From: Leptospira sp. B5-022
Lineage (GTDB): Bacteria; Spirochaetota; Leptospiria; Leptospirales; Leptospiraceae
Length of the DNA: 64,000 bases
NCBI RefSeq assembly: GCF_000347035.1
Contig: NZ_ANIJ01000006.1
Span: 248,001 to 312,000, forward strand
Reading direction: 5' to 3'
The position numbers and the translations under genes are program-made. Below the pieces are notes generated by a model. It worked only from the letters and a program-made list of their open reading frames with translations, was not told the DNA's origin and searched no databases. Shown in pieces: positions 50,600-59,497 of the stretch. The number at the start of each line of letters is the position of its first letter. The stretch's first letter is position 1.

Positions 50600-51895
50600 T
50601 TATTTTCCGGATTTTGAACTCGTTTCCAAATACAGTTCATAGGGGGGAGGAGTCGGTTTCAATCCTTTTTCGATCAGATTGGCCGCCCATCTCCTTTCTA
50701 CAAAATCGCAGAAATCCCGTAAATCCCGCCCTGAATAAGAGTCCAGTCGTTGTGAAATTGTTAAACGTTCGCTTTCCTGTAAATGTTTAGCATAATTTCC
50801 TAATATCGCAGCCCTTTCTTTTTCATTCGGAAGAGGGAAGAATACCGATCTGTCAAATCTGGAAACCAATGCCTTATCCAGGTCCTGTTTTCTGTTTGTG
50901 GCACCCAGGGTAATTGATTTTTGTCCCCCTTCGAAACCATCCAGTTTTCGTAATAATACGGACAGAATATTTCGGGTTGCCTCGAATAGACCATCGTCCC
51001 TGGACCCGGCCAAGGAATCTATTTCATCTAAAAACAAAAGACAAGAAGGGAATAGGGAGGCCACGTCGAAGACATAAGCCATGTTCTGCGCGCTTTCCCC
51101 ATAATATTTACTTAAAATCGATTCCACAGGGACATAGATGAGAGGGATCTCGGTCATACAGGAGATCACCTTTGCCATGCTAGTTTTTCCTACTCCTGGT
51201 TCTCCTTCTAAAAGGATCGCCCTTGGTTTTGTCCTGCCGGGGAATTTTCGAGTCAGTTTGGAAAGTTCCTCAAGGGTTTCAGGAGATTTGAGCGGAAGTA
51301 TAATGGATTCTAAAATTTGCCTTTTGACATCCTCATAACCGGCAATGGTCTCGAACGTCATCCAATCTCCTTTCTTCTTTGCCTCGATCGGATCGAATAC
51401 GTCTATTCCTAGTCGTAATAATAGTTCTTTGGGATTCTGAACGGATTCTTGTTTGGAAAGTCTGAGATATTTGAATAGATCGATCGCGGAAAAAATTTCC
51501 TCTCGATGGAAATCTCCCTTTTTCGTGATCTCAATTTTGCTTTGGTTCCTTCCTGAATAAAATCGGAATTTGGCGTTATCTAAAATGTTTTTAGTTTCGA
51601 ATAAATTTTCATTCAATGCTTGTAGGCAAACGTATCCAGGTTCAAAAGTATGGATTCGCAGATTTTCTACATGATTCCGAACGATTTGGATACAATCCAG
51701 AAGCTGGCTTTTATCCGCACCTGGGATGGGAAATTCGATCCGAAGATCCTTTTTGTCGGGAACAAATGCGGGAAGTTCGACATCCTTGACACCCAGACCT
51801 TTTAGTTCCGAATAAAGCAGGTTTTTTGCCTGGGTAAAATCCAGAATATTTCCGGAATTTCGGGTGGATAGCGGGGTCAAATCTTCAGATTTCAT
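50600..51895 (-). CDS. AAA+ ATPase of the classical (FtsH/spastin-like) clade
   Basis: About 431 residues from the ATG at 51895, which follows GGGAAG; the frame is open to 51970. The N-terminal 175 residues are an unrecognised alpha/beta domain. The ATPase core has Walker A GEPGVGKTSMAK, Walker B CLLFLDEIDSLAG, sensor 1 ITLGATNRKQ and arginine finger region LVSRFDRSVFFPLP, then a lid with SGRDLRDFCDFVERRW. There is no protease or membrane segment, so it is a remodelling ATPase of unknown client. It is divergent from fliN with about 80 bases between and upstream of the FcpB candidate, so a role in flagellar assembly is worth testing. Confidence 0.85.
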   Translation of the reverse strand: MKSEDLTPLSTRNSGNILDFTQAKNLLYSELKGLGVKDVELPAFVPDKKDLRIEFPIPGADKSQLLDCIQIVRNHVENLRIHTFEPGYVCLQALNENLFETKNILDNAKFRFYSGRNQSKIEITKKGDFHREEIFSAIDLFKYLRLSKQESVQNPKELLLRLGIDVFDPIEAKKKGDWMTFETIAGYEDVKRQILESIILPLKSPETLEELSKLTRKFPGRTKPRAILLEGEPGVGKTSMAKVISCMTEIPLIYVPVESILSKYYGESAQNMAYVFDVASLFPSCLLFLDEIDSLAGSRDDGLFEATRNILSVLLRKLDGFEGGQKSITLGATNRKQDLDKALVSRFDRSVFFPLPNEKERAAILGNYAKHLQESERLTISQRLDSYSGRDLRDFCDFVERRWAANLIEKGLKPTPPPYELYLETSSKSGK

Positions 51896-51976
51896 TCTTT
51901 CTTCCCTAGAATTTCTCTTGTATAATCTTTCGGTTCTGTCGAAGAATTTAGAAAGAACCTTTGGAGGCAAGTCCTA

Positions 51977-52495
51977 ATGGGTGAAGGCTCCCTTTCACAA
52001 GACGATATAGACGCATTACTAACCGGGTCCAGTCCGGGAGGGGGGGGCGGCGGCTCTGCTGATTTTAATCTAAGCGGAGAATTGGATTCCCTCTTAGGAG
52101 ATGCCGGTGGTGGGGCTGGTGCTTCTACCTCTCCTGCTTCCGGAGGAACCCCTTCCTTCGCGGATATTGCTGCCGCTTTGGGACCTTCTTCCACACCTGC
52201 TCCGCCAAAGGCAAGTCCTCGCTCTAGCTCCGTTTCTTCCAATACTGCAAACTTAAATCTATTACTAGATGTTAACGTGGCTCTTACTGTGGAATTAGGT
52301 AGGACCAATATGTACATTAAAGATGTTCTCGGTTTGAACGAGGGCGCTGTTGTGGAATTAGACAATGCCGTCGGAGAGGATTTGGATATTTTGGCAAACG
52401 GTAAACTGGTTGGGAAGGGAAAACTGGTTCTATTGGACGATTATTACGGAATTCGAATTACCGAGATAGTAGATCCTTCCAGAAGAATGATCTAA
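51977..52495 (+). CDS. fliN: Flagellar motor switch protein FliN with a FliM-like N-terminal peptide
   Basis: 172 residues. The C-terminal SpoA domain (about 85-170) has LNLLLDVNVALTVELGRTNMYIKDVLGLNEG, VVELDNAVGEDLDILANGKLVGKG and YYGIRITEIVDP, forming the bottom of the C-ring. The N-terminus MGEGSLSQDDIDALLTG closely matches the CheY-P-binding peptide of FliM (ILSQDEIDALL in the fliM gene of this window), and a Gly/Pro/Ser/Ala linker (about 18-80) joins the two. FliY of Firmicutes carries the same peptide but also a CheC domain, which is absent here. Confidence 0.95.
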   Translation: MGEGSLSQDDIDALLTGSSPGGGGGGSADFNLSGELDSLLGDAGGGAGASTSPASGGTPSFADIAAALGPSSTPAPPKASPRSSSVSSNTANLNLLLDVNVALTVELGRTNMYIKDVLGLNEGAVVELDNAVGEDLDILANGKLVGKGKLVLLDDYYGIRITEIVDPSRRMI

Positions 52496-52543
52496 ACAGG
52501 ATCTACGTATCCGGAAAGAGATTTCCGGATACGATCAGAACGT

Positions 52544-53470
52544 TTACGCCTTTTTGTCCTCGCTTCCGAGTACTGACTTCATTACGGATTTAAAATTAGA
52601 TAGGTTTAACGGAAGAACAAGCTCCGTTCCATCCTGCCCGATTTTTTCTACCTCTTTGATAAATCTCTGAGCGATCCTGAGTTTTACCGCTTCTTTTCCA
52701 CCTTTTGTTTTGATGGAAGAGGCAAGTAGTTGGATCCCTTTTGCGGTTGCAGTTGCAATAGATTCAATTTCCACTGCTAGGCCTTCCGCCTCATTGATCC
52801 TTTTCTGCTTTTCTCCCTCGGATTTATTGATCGCTTCTTCTTTAACACCCAAGGACCGATTGATCCTGGAATCTCTATCTCCTTCGGAAAGAGAGATCTG
52901 CGCCTTCTTTGTGATCTGCGCTTTTTTCTCTCTTTCCATTGCTTCGATAATGGATTTAGGAGGAGCGATATTTACTATTTCGTAACGATTCACTCGGACA
53001 CCCCAAGGTTCTGCCGCTTGGTCCAGCACTTCAAGGATCTTGCTATTAATGACTTCTCTTGTTTCGAATGTAGTGTCCAGGTCCATGGTTCCTATGATCG
53101 CTCTCATTGTAGTTTGTACAAGCTGAGTGACTGCGAATCTGTAATCTTCTATCCCGTAACTCGCCTTCTGAGGATCAAGAACTCTCAAATAAAGGATCCC
53201 GTCCATTTCCACTTTAACATTGTCTTTCGTAATGCAGGTTTGGGGAGGAACGTCGATAGCCTGCTCTTTTAGGGTATGATAGTATGCATCATAATCTATA
53301 AACGGGATGAGAATATGAAATCCGGCGTGGAGTGTCCTGCTATACTTTCCGAGCCTTTCTACGATGATACATTCCTGAGCCGACACAATTCTCAAGGAAC
53401 GATATAGTTTATAGGCAAAGTAGAGTAAAAACCCGAGCCAAAATATCCATAAAAATAATGAAACAAACAT
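52544..53470 (-). CDS. SPFH/band 7 membrane protein (paraslipin)
   Basis: 308 residues. One N-terminal membrane helix (about 3-22) precedes the band 7 domain: RIVSAQECIIVERLGKYSRTLHAGFHILIPF and KEQAIDVPPQTCITKDNVKVEMDGILYLRVLD (in pieces). A long charged coiled coil follows (about 180-255). Such proteins assemble into large membrane rings that organise microdomains or regulate FtsH-type proteases. It is adjacent to a paralogue and an NfeD gene, the classic stomatin operon partner, eight bases after the upstream paralogue. Confidence 0.9.
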   Translation of the reverse strand: MFVSLFLWIFWLGFLLYFAYKLYRSLRIVSAQECIIVERLGKYSRTLHAGFHILIPFIDYDAYYHTLKEQAIDVPPQTCITKDNVKVEMDGILYLRVLDPQKASYGIEDYRFAVTQLVQTTMRAIIGTMDLDTTFETREVINSKILEVLDQAAEPWGVRVNRYEIVNIAPPKSIIEAMEREKKAQITKKAQISLSEGDRDSRINRSLGVKEEAINKSEGEKQKRINEAEGLAVEIESIATATAKGIQLLASSIKTKGGKEAVKLRIAQRFIKEVEKIGQDGTELVLPLNLSNFKSVMKSVLGSEDKKA

Positions 53471-53478
53471 ATTGAATA

Positions 53479-54414
53479 TTACTCCTTCTCTCCGTCCAGT
53501 CCTGGAAATTTATTGGTTACCTTGGAAATCCCTTCGAAAAAACCGACAATGTTTGCCATTTCCGTAGGAAGAACCGTGGTTTTTGCTTTTTCTAAAATGA
53601 GTCCAAGGCCTGACAGATAGTCTTCCGTGATTTGAAGATTGACCGCTTCCGGTCCGCCTTCGTTACCGGTGGCTTCTGCGATCATTTGGATCCCTTTTGC
53701 TTTGGCTTTTGCAATGAATTCGATCTCTTTTGCTTTACCTTCGGCTTCGTTTACCTTTTTGATCTTTTCCCCTTCGGAAAGATTGATCGCTTCTTGTCTT
53801 TCTCCCATGGAACGGTTGATACGAGAAAGTTTTTCACCTTCTGAAATGGTGATCTCTGCACGTTTGACTCGTTCCGCTTTTACTTGTTCTTCCATCTCAT
53901 GAAGGATTTCTTTAGGAGGAGAAATGTTTTTGATCTCGTACCGAGTCACTTTAATTCCCCAGGGATCCGTTGCCTCGTCTAAAGCTCTCACCACATTCGC
54001 ATTGATAACGTCCCTTTCGGAGAATGTATGATCCAATATCAGTTTACCTATCTCCGACCGAAGAGTGGTTTGAGCCAACTGAATGGTCGCGTTCCGGAAG
54101 TTTTCGATCTCGTAAGATGCTTTGTAAGGATCCATGACTCTGATATACAGGATACCATCCACCAAAATGGAAACGTTGTCCTTGGTAATACATGTCTGGG
54201 GAGGAATATCGATCGCGATCTCTTTTAAGAGCTGCTTGTATCGGATCTGGTCCATGATCGGGATAAGAAAATGAAAACCTGCACCAAGCGCTCCTCGGAA
54301 CACTCCCAGTCTTTCCACGACGAAACTATATGTTTGTGGAACTACGATACAGGTCTTCATAATCAGATAGATCGCTGCGATAACGATTAGCGTAAAAAAT
54401 AGAAATGGGTCCAT
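53479..54414 (-). CDS. SPFH/band 7 membrane protein (paraslipin), second copy
   Basis: 311 residues, paralogous along its length to the next gene (VVPQTYSFVVERLGVFRGALGAGFHFLIP, AIDIPPQTCITKDNVSILVDG). An N-terminal membrane helix (about 5-20), the band 7 domain and a coiled coil with repeated GEK/GER turns (ERQEAINLSEGEKIKKVNEAEG) are present. The two copies probably form a hetero-oligomer, as with the HflK/HflC pair, though sequence is closer to QmcA/paraslipin. It follows NfeD by 31 bases. Confidence 0.9.
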   Translation of the reverse strand: MDPFLFFTLIVIAAIYLIMKTCIVVPQTYSFVVERLGVFRGALGAGFHFLIPIMDQIRYKQLLKEIAIDIPPQTCITKDNVSILVDGILYIRVMDPYKASYEIENFRNATIQLAQTTLRSEIGKLILDHTFSERDVINANVVRALDEATDPWGIKVTRYEIKNISPPKEILHEMEEQVKAERVKRAEITISEGEKLSRINRSMGERQEAINLSEGEKIKKVNEAEGKAKEIEFIAKAKAKGIQMIAEATGNEGGPEAVNLQITEDYLSGLGLILEKAKTTVLPTEMANIVGFFEGISKVTNKFPGLDGEKE

Positions 54415-54445
54415 TTGTAAATTTCTAACTCCTATTCAATTATGA

Positions 54446-54916
54446 TTATATTTCCGGAAGCTCTATAGGCTCCACAACGAAGGTCAGATTTTCTCTTTCT
54501 AAGATCCTCGCTCTTTTACCTGCTTGGATCCGTTTAGATTTACTGATCGCATCCCATTCCGTTCCTTGGAATACGACCCTTCCACCTTTCCTTTCCACAA
54601 GAATATCCTTGGAAACTAGAACAATTCTTCCGGGACCTTCCTCAGGAATGAGAGTGGCTTTTTCAGACGAAGAAGGAAAGAATTTTCTTAGGAAACTTCC
54701 TCCCAACCAGATCAAAATTCCCGAAAGAGCAGCCCAAAGGATCGCTTGGGTCCAAAATCCAATTTCATAAAAATAGGAAATACTTCCTATGATCGAGGCA
54801 GAAAGTCCTAAAAAGAATACGAAGGTTCCCGGAACAAAAAGTTCCGCCACCATTAGAATCACTCCGGAGGCAATCCAAAGATAAGAAAGGTTATGTCCGT
54901 CTTGTAAAAAGTCCAT
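54446..54916 (-). CDS. NfeD-like membrane protein
   Basis: About 156 residues from the ATG at 54916; an in-frame ATG at 54961 would add 15 residues and reach the divergent promoter. Three or four membrane helices (YLWIASGVILMVAELFVPGTFVFFLG, then IIGSISYFYEIGFW and ILWAALSGILIWLGGSF) are followed by an OB-fold soluble domain (GRIVLVSKDILVERKGGRVVFQGTEWDA). This is the short NfeD form without the serine protease domain. It is the first gene of the NfeD-SPFH-SPFH operon. Confidence 0.85.
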   Translation of the reverse strand: MDFLQDGHNLSYLWIASGVILMVAELFVPGTFVFFLGLSASIIGSISYFYEIGFWTQAILWAALSGILIWLGGSFLRKFFPSSSEKATLIPEEGPGRIVLVSKDILVERKGGRVVFQGTEWDAISKSKRIQAGKRARILERENLTFVVEPIELPEI

Positions 54917-54984
54917 GGTTTTAGGTAGAAGAAGGGAGAAAAATTCTATTTTCAAAAACATTCCCGTCCGTATTCTTAGCGGGA

Positions 54985-55425
54985 GTGATGAGAAAATTTT
55001 GGATTCGTCTGGGAATCGGACTATTGATCTTATTCCTTGCTCTTCAGTTAATCCCCGTCCAACCTCCGTTAGGAAAGAATGCTAATGAAATCAAAACGGA
55101 AGAACGCGTCAAAAAGATTTTTCGAAAGTCTTGCTATGACTGCCATTCCGATTTGGTGCAATGGCCTTGGTATTCTAAGGTTTTTCCGGTTTCTTTATAT
55201 ATCTCTCATCATATAGAAGAAGGCAGGGAAGAATTGAATTTTTCCGAATGGGAGACCCTAAAACCGGAAAAAAAGGCGGATCTAGCGGAAGAAATTCTAG
55301 AAGAAGTGGAAGAAGGCCGTATGCCTCCTAAGGATTATATTTTCTTACATTCTAACTCGAAACTGGATCAGGAAGAGATAGAGGTCCTAAAAGACTGGCT
55401 CCAAACGTTTGCGGAAAATCAATAA
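54985..55425 (+). CDS. Haem-binding domain protein (Haem_bd family), membrane-anchored
   Basis: About 146 residues; GTG at 54985 and ATG at 54988 are both possible starts behind a GGGAG. An N-terminal membrane helix (about 6-22) is followed by CYDCHSD (a C-x-x-C-H haem motif) with WPWYSKVFPVSLYISHHIEEGREELNFSEW, the hallmark of the Haem_bd family. The end, with GRMPPKDYIFLHSNSKLDQEE, is also typical. It is periplasmic, probably a c-type electron carrier or sensor of unknown partner. It is divergent from nfeD and 18 bases upstream of argH. Confidence 0.85.
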   Translation: MMRKFWIRLGIGLLILFLALQLIPVQPPLGKNANEIKTEERVKKIFRKSCYDCHSDLVQWPWYSKVFPVSLYISHHIEEGREELNFSEWETLKPEKKADLAEEILEEVEEGRMPPKDYIFLHSNSKLDQEEIEVLKDWLQTFAENQ

Positions 55426-55443
55426 GGCATCAAAATCATTTTA

Positions 55444-56865
55444 ATGAAAACACCTGAGGACAAAAACTCTAAACTCTGGGGAGGAAGATTTAAAGAAAAA
55501 GCTTCTTCTATTATGGAAAGGATAGGAGAATCCATTTCCTTCGACCAAAAATTGTACAAAGAAGATCTAGAAGGAAGTAGGGCTCATGCCAAGATGCTTT
55601 CTAGAATGGGTATCTTAAACTCTCAAGAATTGAAAGACATACTAGACGGATTAAATCAGGTAGAAGAAGAAATAGAATCCGGAAATTTCAAATTCAGTTC
55701 GGAGCTGGAAGATATTCACATGCATGTGGAATCCAGACTTACGGAATTGAAAGGAGAAGTTGGGAAAAAATTACATACTGCAAGATCCAGAAACGATCAG
55801 GTCGCTCAAGACACAAGGCTCTATGTTAGAAACCGGATCCAAGAAATTTTATTTCGTTTGGATTCTTTGAGAGAAGCACTCTACGAACAAGCTTCCAAGA
55901 ATATAGACACAATCATTCCGGGATATACTCATCTTCAAGTCGCTCAACCGATCCGCGCCTCTCATTTTTTATTGGCATATTTTTGGATGTTTACCCGCGA
56001 TTTAGAATTTTTTGAATTCGCGGGTAAGACTGCAAACATTCTAGTACTTGGCTCCGGCGCAATGGCTGGGGTGAATTACCAAAACGATAGAGAGTTTTTA
56101 GCGTCCGAATTAAAAGCGGATTCGGTTTCTCCGAACAGTATGGATGGTGTTTCGAATCGGGACCATCTGCTTCAGTTCTTATTCGCTGCGGTCCAAACAA
56201 TGTCTCATGCTTCCCGTTTTTGCGAGGATATCGTTCTATATTCTTCTCAGGAATTCGGCCTTGTAAAGCTGCCTGATTCTTTAACTACCGGATCTTCTAT
56301 TATGCCCCAGAAAAAGAATCCGGATATTGCGGAGCTTATCCGTGGAAAGTCCGCAAGGGTGGCGGGTAACTTAAATCATCTGATCGGGCTCTTAAAGGGA
56401 TTGCCTCTTACCTACAATCGTGATTTACAAGAAGACAAGTTAGCCGTTTTTGATGCTGTGGAAACAGTTCTTTTGAGTCTGGAAGGATTAGAGGCAATGG
56501 TTTCCGAAATGCAATTCCGACCCGAAAGGGGAGAAAGATCCTTGAAGGAAGGGTTCGCCACCGCGACAGATTTGGCCGACTTCCTGGTAGGAGAAAAAAA
56601 AGTCCCATTCAGAACGGCGCATGAACTTGTAGGAAGACTTGTCTCCGAATGTGTGGAAAGAAAGGAGAATTTGTTCACGATCTCCGAAGAGGTCAGAAAG
56701 GAAATTTCTCCTTATTTTGTTGGAGAAGAATATTCCAAGGCGGTGAGTCTGGAACTTTCCACGGACAAAAAATCGAGTTACGGTGGAACTTCCAAAACTC
56801 GACAGTTGGAACAATTGGAACTCGCGAAACAATCTATTAAATCAATCCAAAGGAATATGAAATGA
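55444..56865 (+). CDS. argH: Argininosuccinate lyase
   Basis: 473 residues. It splits argininosuccinate to arginine and fumarate, the last step of arginine synthesis. The N-terminus LWGGRFKEKASSIMERIGESISFDQKL, KLHTARSRNDQVAQDTRLYVR, and the fumarase/aspartase superfamily signature TGSSIMPQKKNPD (about 280-293), whose serine is the catalytic acid, are all intact. It is normal in length. Its stop overlaps the start of the lipoprotein cyclophilin gene as ATGA, so the two are translationally coupled. Confidence 0.96.
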   Translation: MKTPEDKNSKLWGGRFKEKASSIMERIGESISFDQKLYKEDLEGSRAHAKMLSRMGILNSQELKDILDGLNQVEEEIESGNFKFSSELEDIHMHVESRLTELKGEVGKKLHTARSRNDQVAQDTRLYVRNRIQEILFRLDSLREALYEQASKNIDTIIPGYTHLQVAQPIRASHFLLAYFWMFTRDLEFFEFAGKTANILVLGSGAMAGVNYQNDREFLASELKADSVSPNSMDGVSNRDHLLQFLFAAVQTMSHASRFCEDIVLYSSQEFGLVKLPDSLTTGSSIMPQKKNPDIAELIRGKSARVAGNLNHLIGLLKGLPLTYNRDLQEDKLAVFDAVETVLLSLEGLEAMVSEMQFRPERGERSLKEGFATATDLADFLVGEKKVPFRTAHELVGRLVSECVERKENLFTISEEVRKEISPYFVGEEYSKAVSLELSTDKKSSYGGTSKTRQLEQLELAKQSIKSIQRNMK

Positions 56866-57764
56866 ATTATTGGAATATAAAATCGAGATCAAAGTTAAGG
56901 ATTACCGGATCTCTAACATGGTTTACGATTTTATTATTTTCTTTTGCCTGTAAGGCAAACCCTTATGCGGAGCAAAGATATGTACCGGAAGCGTATAGTC
57001 CGGTCGAAGTTGTCGTTAGAAAAGAAGAAAAACCTCGTACAGCTCTACCTGAAAAACCTGCAATTTATGCTCTAATAGAAACTACACAAGGAAACATGCT
57101 TTTCGAACTCTACGATAAGGATGCTTCTAAAACTGTCCAAAACTTCATCGATCTTGCCCAAGGAGAGAAGGAATTTACACTACGAAATGGACAACCTCAA
57201 AAAAGACCGTTCTATGATGGATTGGCCTTCCATCGAGTGATCGAAGGTTTTATGATCCAAGGCGGATGTCCTTATGGTGACGGTTCCGGAACTCCGGGGT
57301 ACAGATTTGCAGATGAGATCAATGCAGCGAGTCTGGGCTTAGACCAGATGAAAATCGGACAATCCCAATATTATACAGGATATTTGTACAGATATATCGG
57401 TGGAGAGCTTGGAATTCGTAGCCAAAGAGAAGCGGACGAGAGAAGAGAAGAGCTAGAAAGCAATTTGGAGAAGGCCAAAAATCTTTCCGTCATGGAGATA
57501 CTCTACAGGTTAGGGTATCGTTATAATAATGTAGTTAAAAGTAAGAAGGCAATCAAAGGCGCATTGGCAATGGCAAATGCAGGACCGAATACGAACGGTT
57601 CTCAATTTTTTATCAACCAAGTAGACACTCCTCATTTGGACGGATTGCATACGGTTTTTGGACAGATCGTTCAAGGCTCCGAAGTGGTAGATAAAATTAT
57701 CGCTTCCGGAAACGGTAAAACTACCATCCGTAAAGTGTCCATCTACGATAAGAGGACAAAATAA
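56862..57764 (+). CDS. Lipoprotein cyclophilin-type peptidyl-prolyl isomerase with an insertion
   Basis: 300 residues. Lipobox FSFAC with Cys30, so it is anchored in the periplasm. The cyclophilin domain spans about 68-300: VIEGFMIQGGCPYGDGSGTPGY and MANAGPNTNGSQFFI are catalytic-site motifs. An insertion of roughly 75 residues (about 155-230, charged and helical, with EADERREELESNLEKAK) splits the domain between these motifs. It probably folds outer-envelope or periplasmic proteins. It is coupled to argH (ATGA) and to the next gene (TAATG). Confidence 0.9.
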   Translation: MNYWNIKSRSKLRITGSLTWFTILLFSFACKANPYAEQRYVPEAYSPVEVVVRKEEKPRTALPEKPAIYALIETTQGNMLFELYDKDASKTVQNFIDLAQGEKEFTLRNGQPQKRPFYDGLAFHRVIEGFMIQGGCPYGDGSGTPGYRFADEINAASLGLDQMKIGQSQYYTGYLYRYIGGELGIRSQREADERREELESNLEKAKNLSVMEILYRLGYRYNNVVKSKKAIKGALAMANAGPNTNGSQFFINQVDTPHLDGLHTVFGQIVQGSEVVDKIIASGNGKTTIRKVSIYDKRTK

Positions 57765-58372
57765 TGAGTACTTCCCTGGACCAAAATCCACTTTTTCTTT
57801 CGGTGGCCCGAGAGATACAGGGCGCCGGGTCCACGGGAAAAATATTAGAAAAACTTTCCGGATTGCAGGTGGATGATTCTCGAGGCGGAGAAATGTTCCC
57901 CGAACTCCGGAATAAAAAGGACACTGCTTGGGATTTCCGCTCCGTAATTTCCCTAGTTCGTCTGATACAGCAAAACAGGCAATCTGTCAGCCATTCTTAC
58001 GAAGAAGCAATGGCCCGTTATAGCAAAGTAAACAACTTAACCGCAAAACGAAAAGCAAACGAGGAAGAGGTTAGGCTCAAACAAACTCTTACCGACTATA
58101 TCCTAAAAATCGAATCCAATTTTGAAAAGAACGATAGAGCGGATGAATCCATCGTAAAAGAGATGACCCGCTTTTTCGATAGTCTGGAATCAGCGGAAAA
58201 ACTCTCCGAATCCAATATCGCCAGTTTGAACTTATCTCCCAAATCCGTGGCCCAAATCGGACCAATTCTGGAAAGATATGAGGAATGCTACCAGGAATAT
58301 AGTAAGCTCAAACCTGTGCTTGGGCGACTGATCCGGATCGCGGACTATATTATAGAAGATGCCGAAGGCTAA
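57764..58372 (+). CDS. Helical cytoplasmic protein of unknown function
   Basis: 202 residues, no signal peptide or membrane segment. After a short polar N-terminus the sequence is nearly all helix with heptad-like spacing (SVISLVRLIQQNRQSVSHSYEEAMARY, then VRLKQTLTDYILKIESNFEKN), suggesting a coiled coil or small helical bundle. The TAATG overlap with the cyclophilin gene makes co-translation certain by layout. With fliM further down the same strand, a flagellar or chemotaxis accessory role is possible, but no family is recognised. Confidence 0.65.
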   Translation: MSTSLDQNPLFLSVAREIQGAGSTGKILEKLSGLQVDDSRGGEMFPELRNKKDTAWDFRSVISLVRLIQQNRQSVSHSYEEAMARYSKVNNLTAKRKANEEEVRLKQTLTDYILKIESNFEKNDRADESIVKEMTRFFDSLESAEKLSESNIASLNLSPKSVAQIGPILERYEECYQEYSKLKPVLGRLIRIADYIIEDAEG

Positions 58373-58513
58373 AGCCTCTCGTTTACTACATAATTTCTTC
58401 GTATTTTTTAGTAGGTTTTGTCTTTTTTTGCCGAAATCTAAAATGTAGAGCTGAAAGCTCCTTCTCTAGGCCCGAGATATCGACGCCTAGAATAGTGGGA
58501 TTGAAATTTTAGA

Positions 58514-59497
58514 ATGAAACGAATTCTGATCATACCGATTCTTCTGAGTGCATTTGGCCTCGGATCCTATCCGAACAGAAATGCAAGGGGAGAAGTTTCC
58601 GAAAATTATATCCAAGCCCAAGGGATTGTGGATATCAAACTTCCTAAAATGCAATTCCGAGAAAAGGAACCGATCTCTGCCGTACTTTCCGTTCGAAATA
58701 CCGGAAACGAGGTCCTCCGAATTTTCCCTTATGGAAAAGATCTTCGTTCCTTCCAAGTAATCGTAAGAGATGAAGACGGAAGAACCGTCACAAGAATGGA
58801 AGAAGAAAGAAAACAAGATCCAGTTTTAAGAAGAAGGAACAAAGTCGAAAATCTTGTCGGAGACGAGGTGAAAGAGATCATTCTTCATAAGGACGAAACA
58901 TTCTCCAAAGAGATCCGGATCGATCATTTATACGAGTTAGAGCCCGGAAAAAAATATTTCGTAACGGCTTACTTCTATCCTAATATCACCGAATACGGGG
59001 ACCATTTTGTACGATCGGAAAGCCATCCCTATTTCAGCGTAGAAGAACGTAAAAAAGATTGGGTTGTTCCGGGAGTTCCTTACCAAGATCCAGCAACGGA
59101 CGGACTAGAACCGGAAGAAGTGATCCATCTATTCTTAGGCGCTGAAAAGAAGAAAAACTGGAAACTCCATTTTAAATGGATCCATTTTCCGGAATACATT
59201 CAAGCTTATGACAGATTTGCCAGGGATTGGCAACAATCGGAAGAAGCCGAAAAAGATTTCGTTCTAGAAGAATTTAGAAATTATCTAACGGAAAACAGAT
59301 CGGGTATGTTACAATACTATAAGATCCTGGGAACGGAAAAGGTGAATTCCAATCTTTCCAAAGTTAGAGTTGCCGTGGAAAGAAGAGTGAATAAGGTTCC
59401 TGTTCGATACGAATACGAATTTACTTTGAGAAGAATGCCGGAAGAAACCGGAATGTTTTGGAAAGTAGCTAATCTATTAGCAAAGGTAAGAAAATGA
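58514..59497 (+). CDS. Secreted protein of unknown function, coupled to fliM
   Basis: 327 residues. A signal peptide is likely (MKRILIIPILLSAFGLGS) without a clear lipobox. An immunoglobulin-like beta domain occupies about 35-175 (ISAVLSVRNTGNEVLRIFPYGKDLRSFQVIVRD, LEPGKKYFVTAYFYPNITEYG in pieces). A second part is helical with a final NTF2-like or beta region (NLSKVRVAVERRVNKVPVRYEYEF). Its stop overlaps the fliM start as ATGA. No family recognised; the periplasmic location and fliM coupling hint at a flagellar accessory role. Confidence 0.65.
   Translation: MKRILIIPILLSAFGLGSYPNRNARGEVSENYIQAQGIVDIKLPKMQFREKEPISAVLSVRNTGNEVLRIFPYGKDLRSFQVIVRDEDGRTVTRMEEERKQDPVLRRRNKVENLVGDEVKEIILHKDETFSKEIRIDHLYELEPGKKYFVTAYFYPNITEYGDHFVRSESHPYFSVEERKKDWVVPGVPYQDPATDGLEPEEVIHLFLGAEKKKNWKLHFKWIHFPEYIQAYDRFARDWQQSEEAEKDFVLEEFRNYLTENRSGMLQYYKILGTEKVNSNLSKVRVAVERRVNKVPVRYEYEFTLRRMPEETGMFWKVANLLAKVRK

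Noticed and set aside
51892..52365. 157-residue Pro/Ala-rich minus-strand frame over fliN
   Set aside because: It is the complement of the Gly/Ser/Pro linker of FliN and the start region of the AAA+ gene, and it has no start signal.
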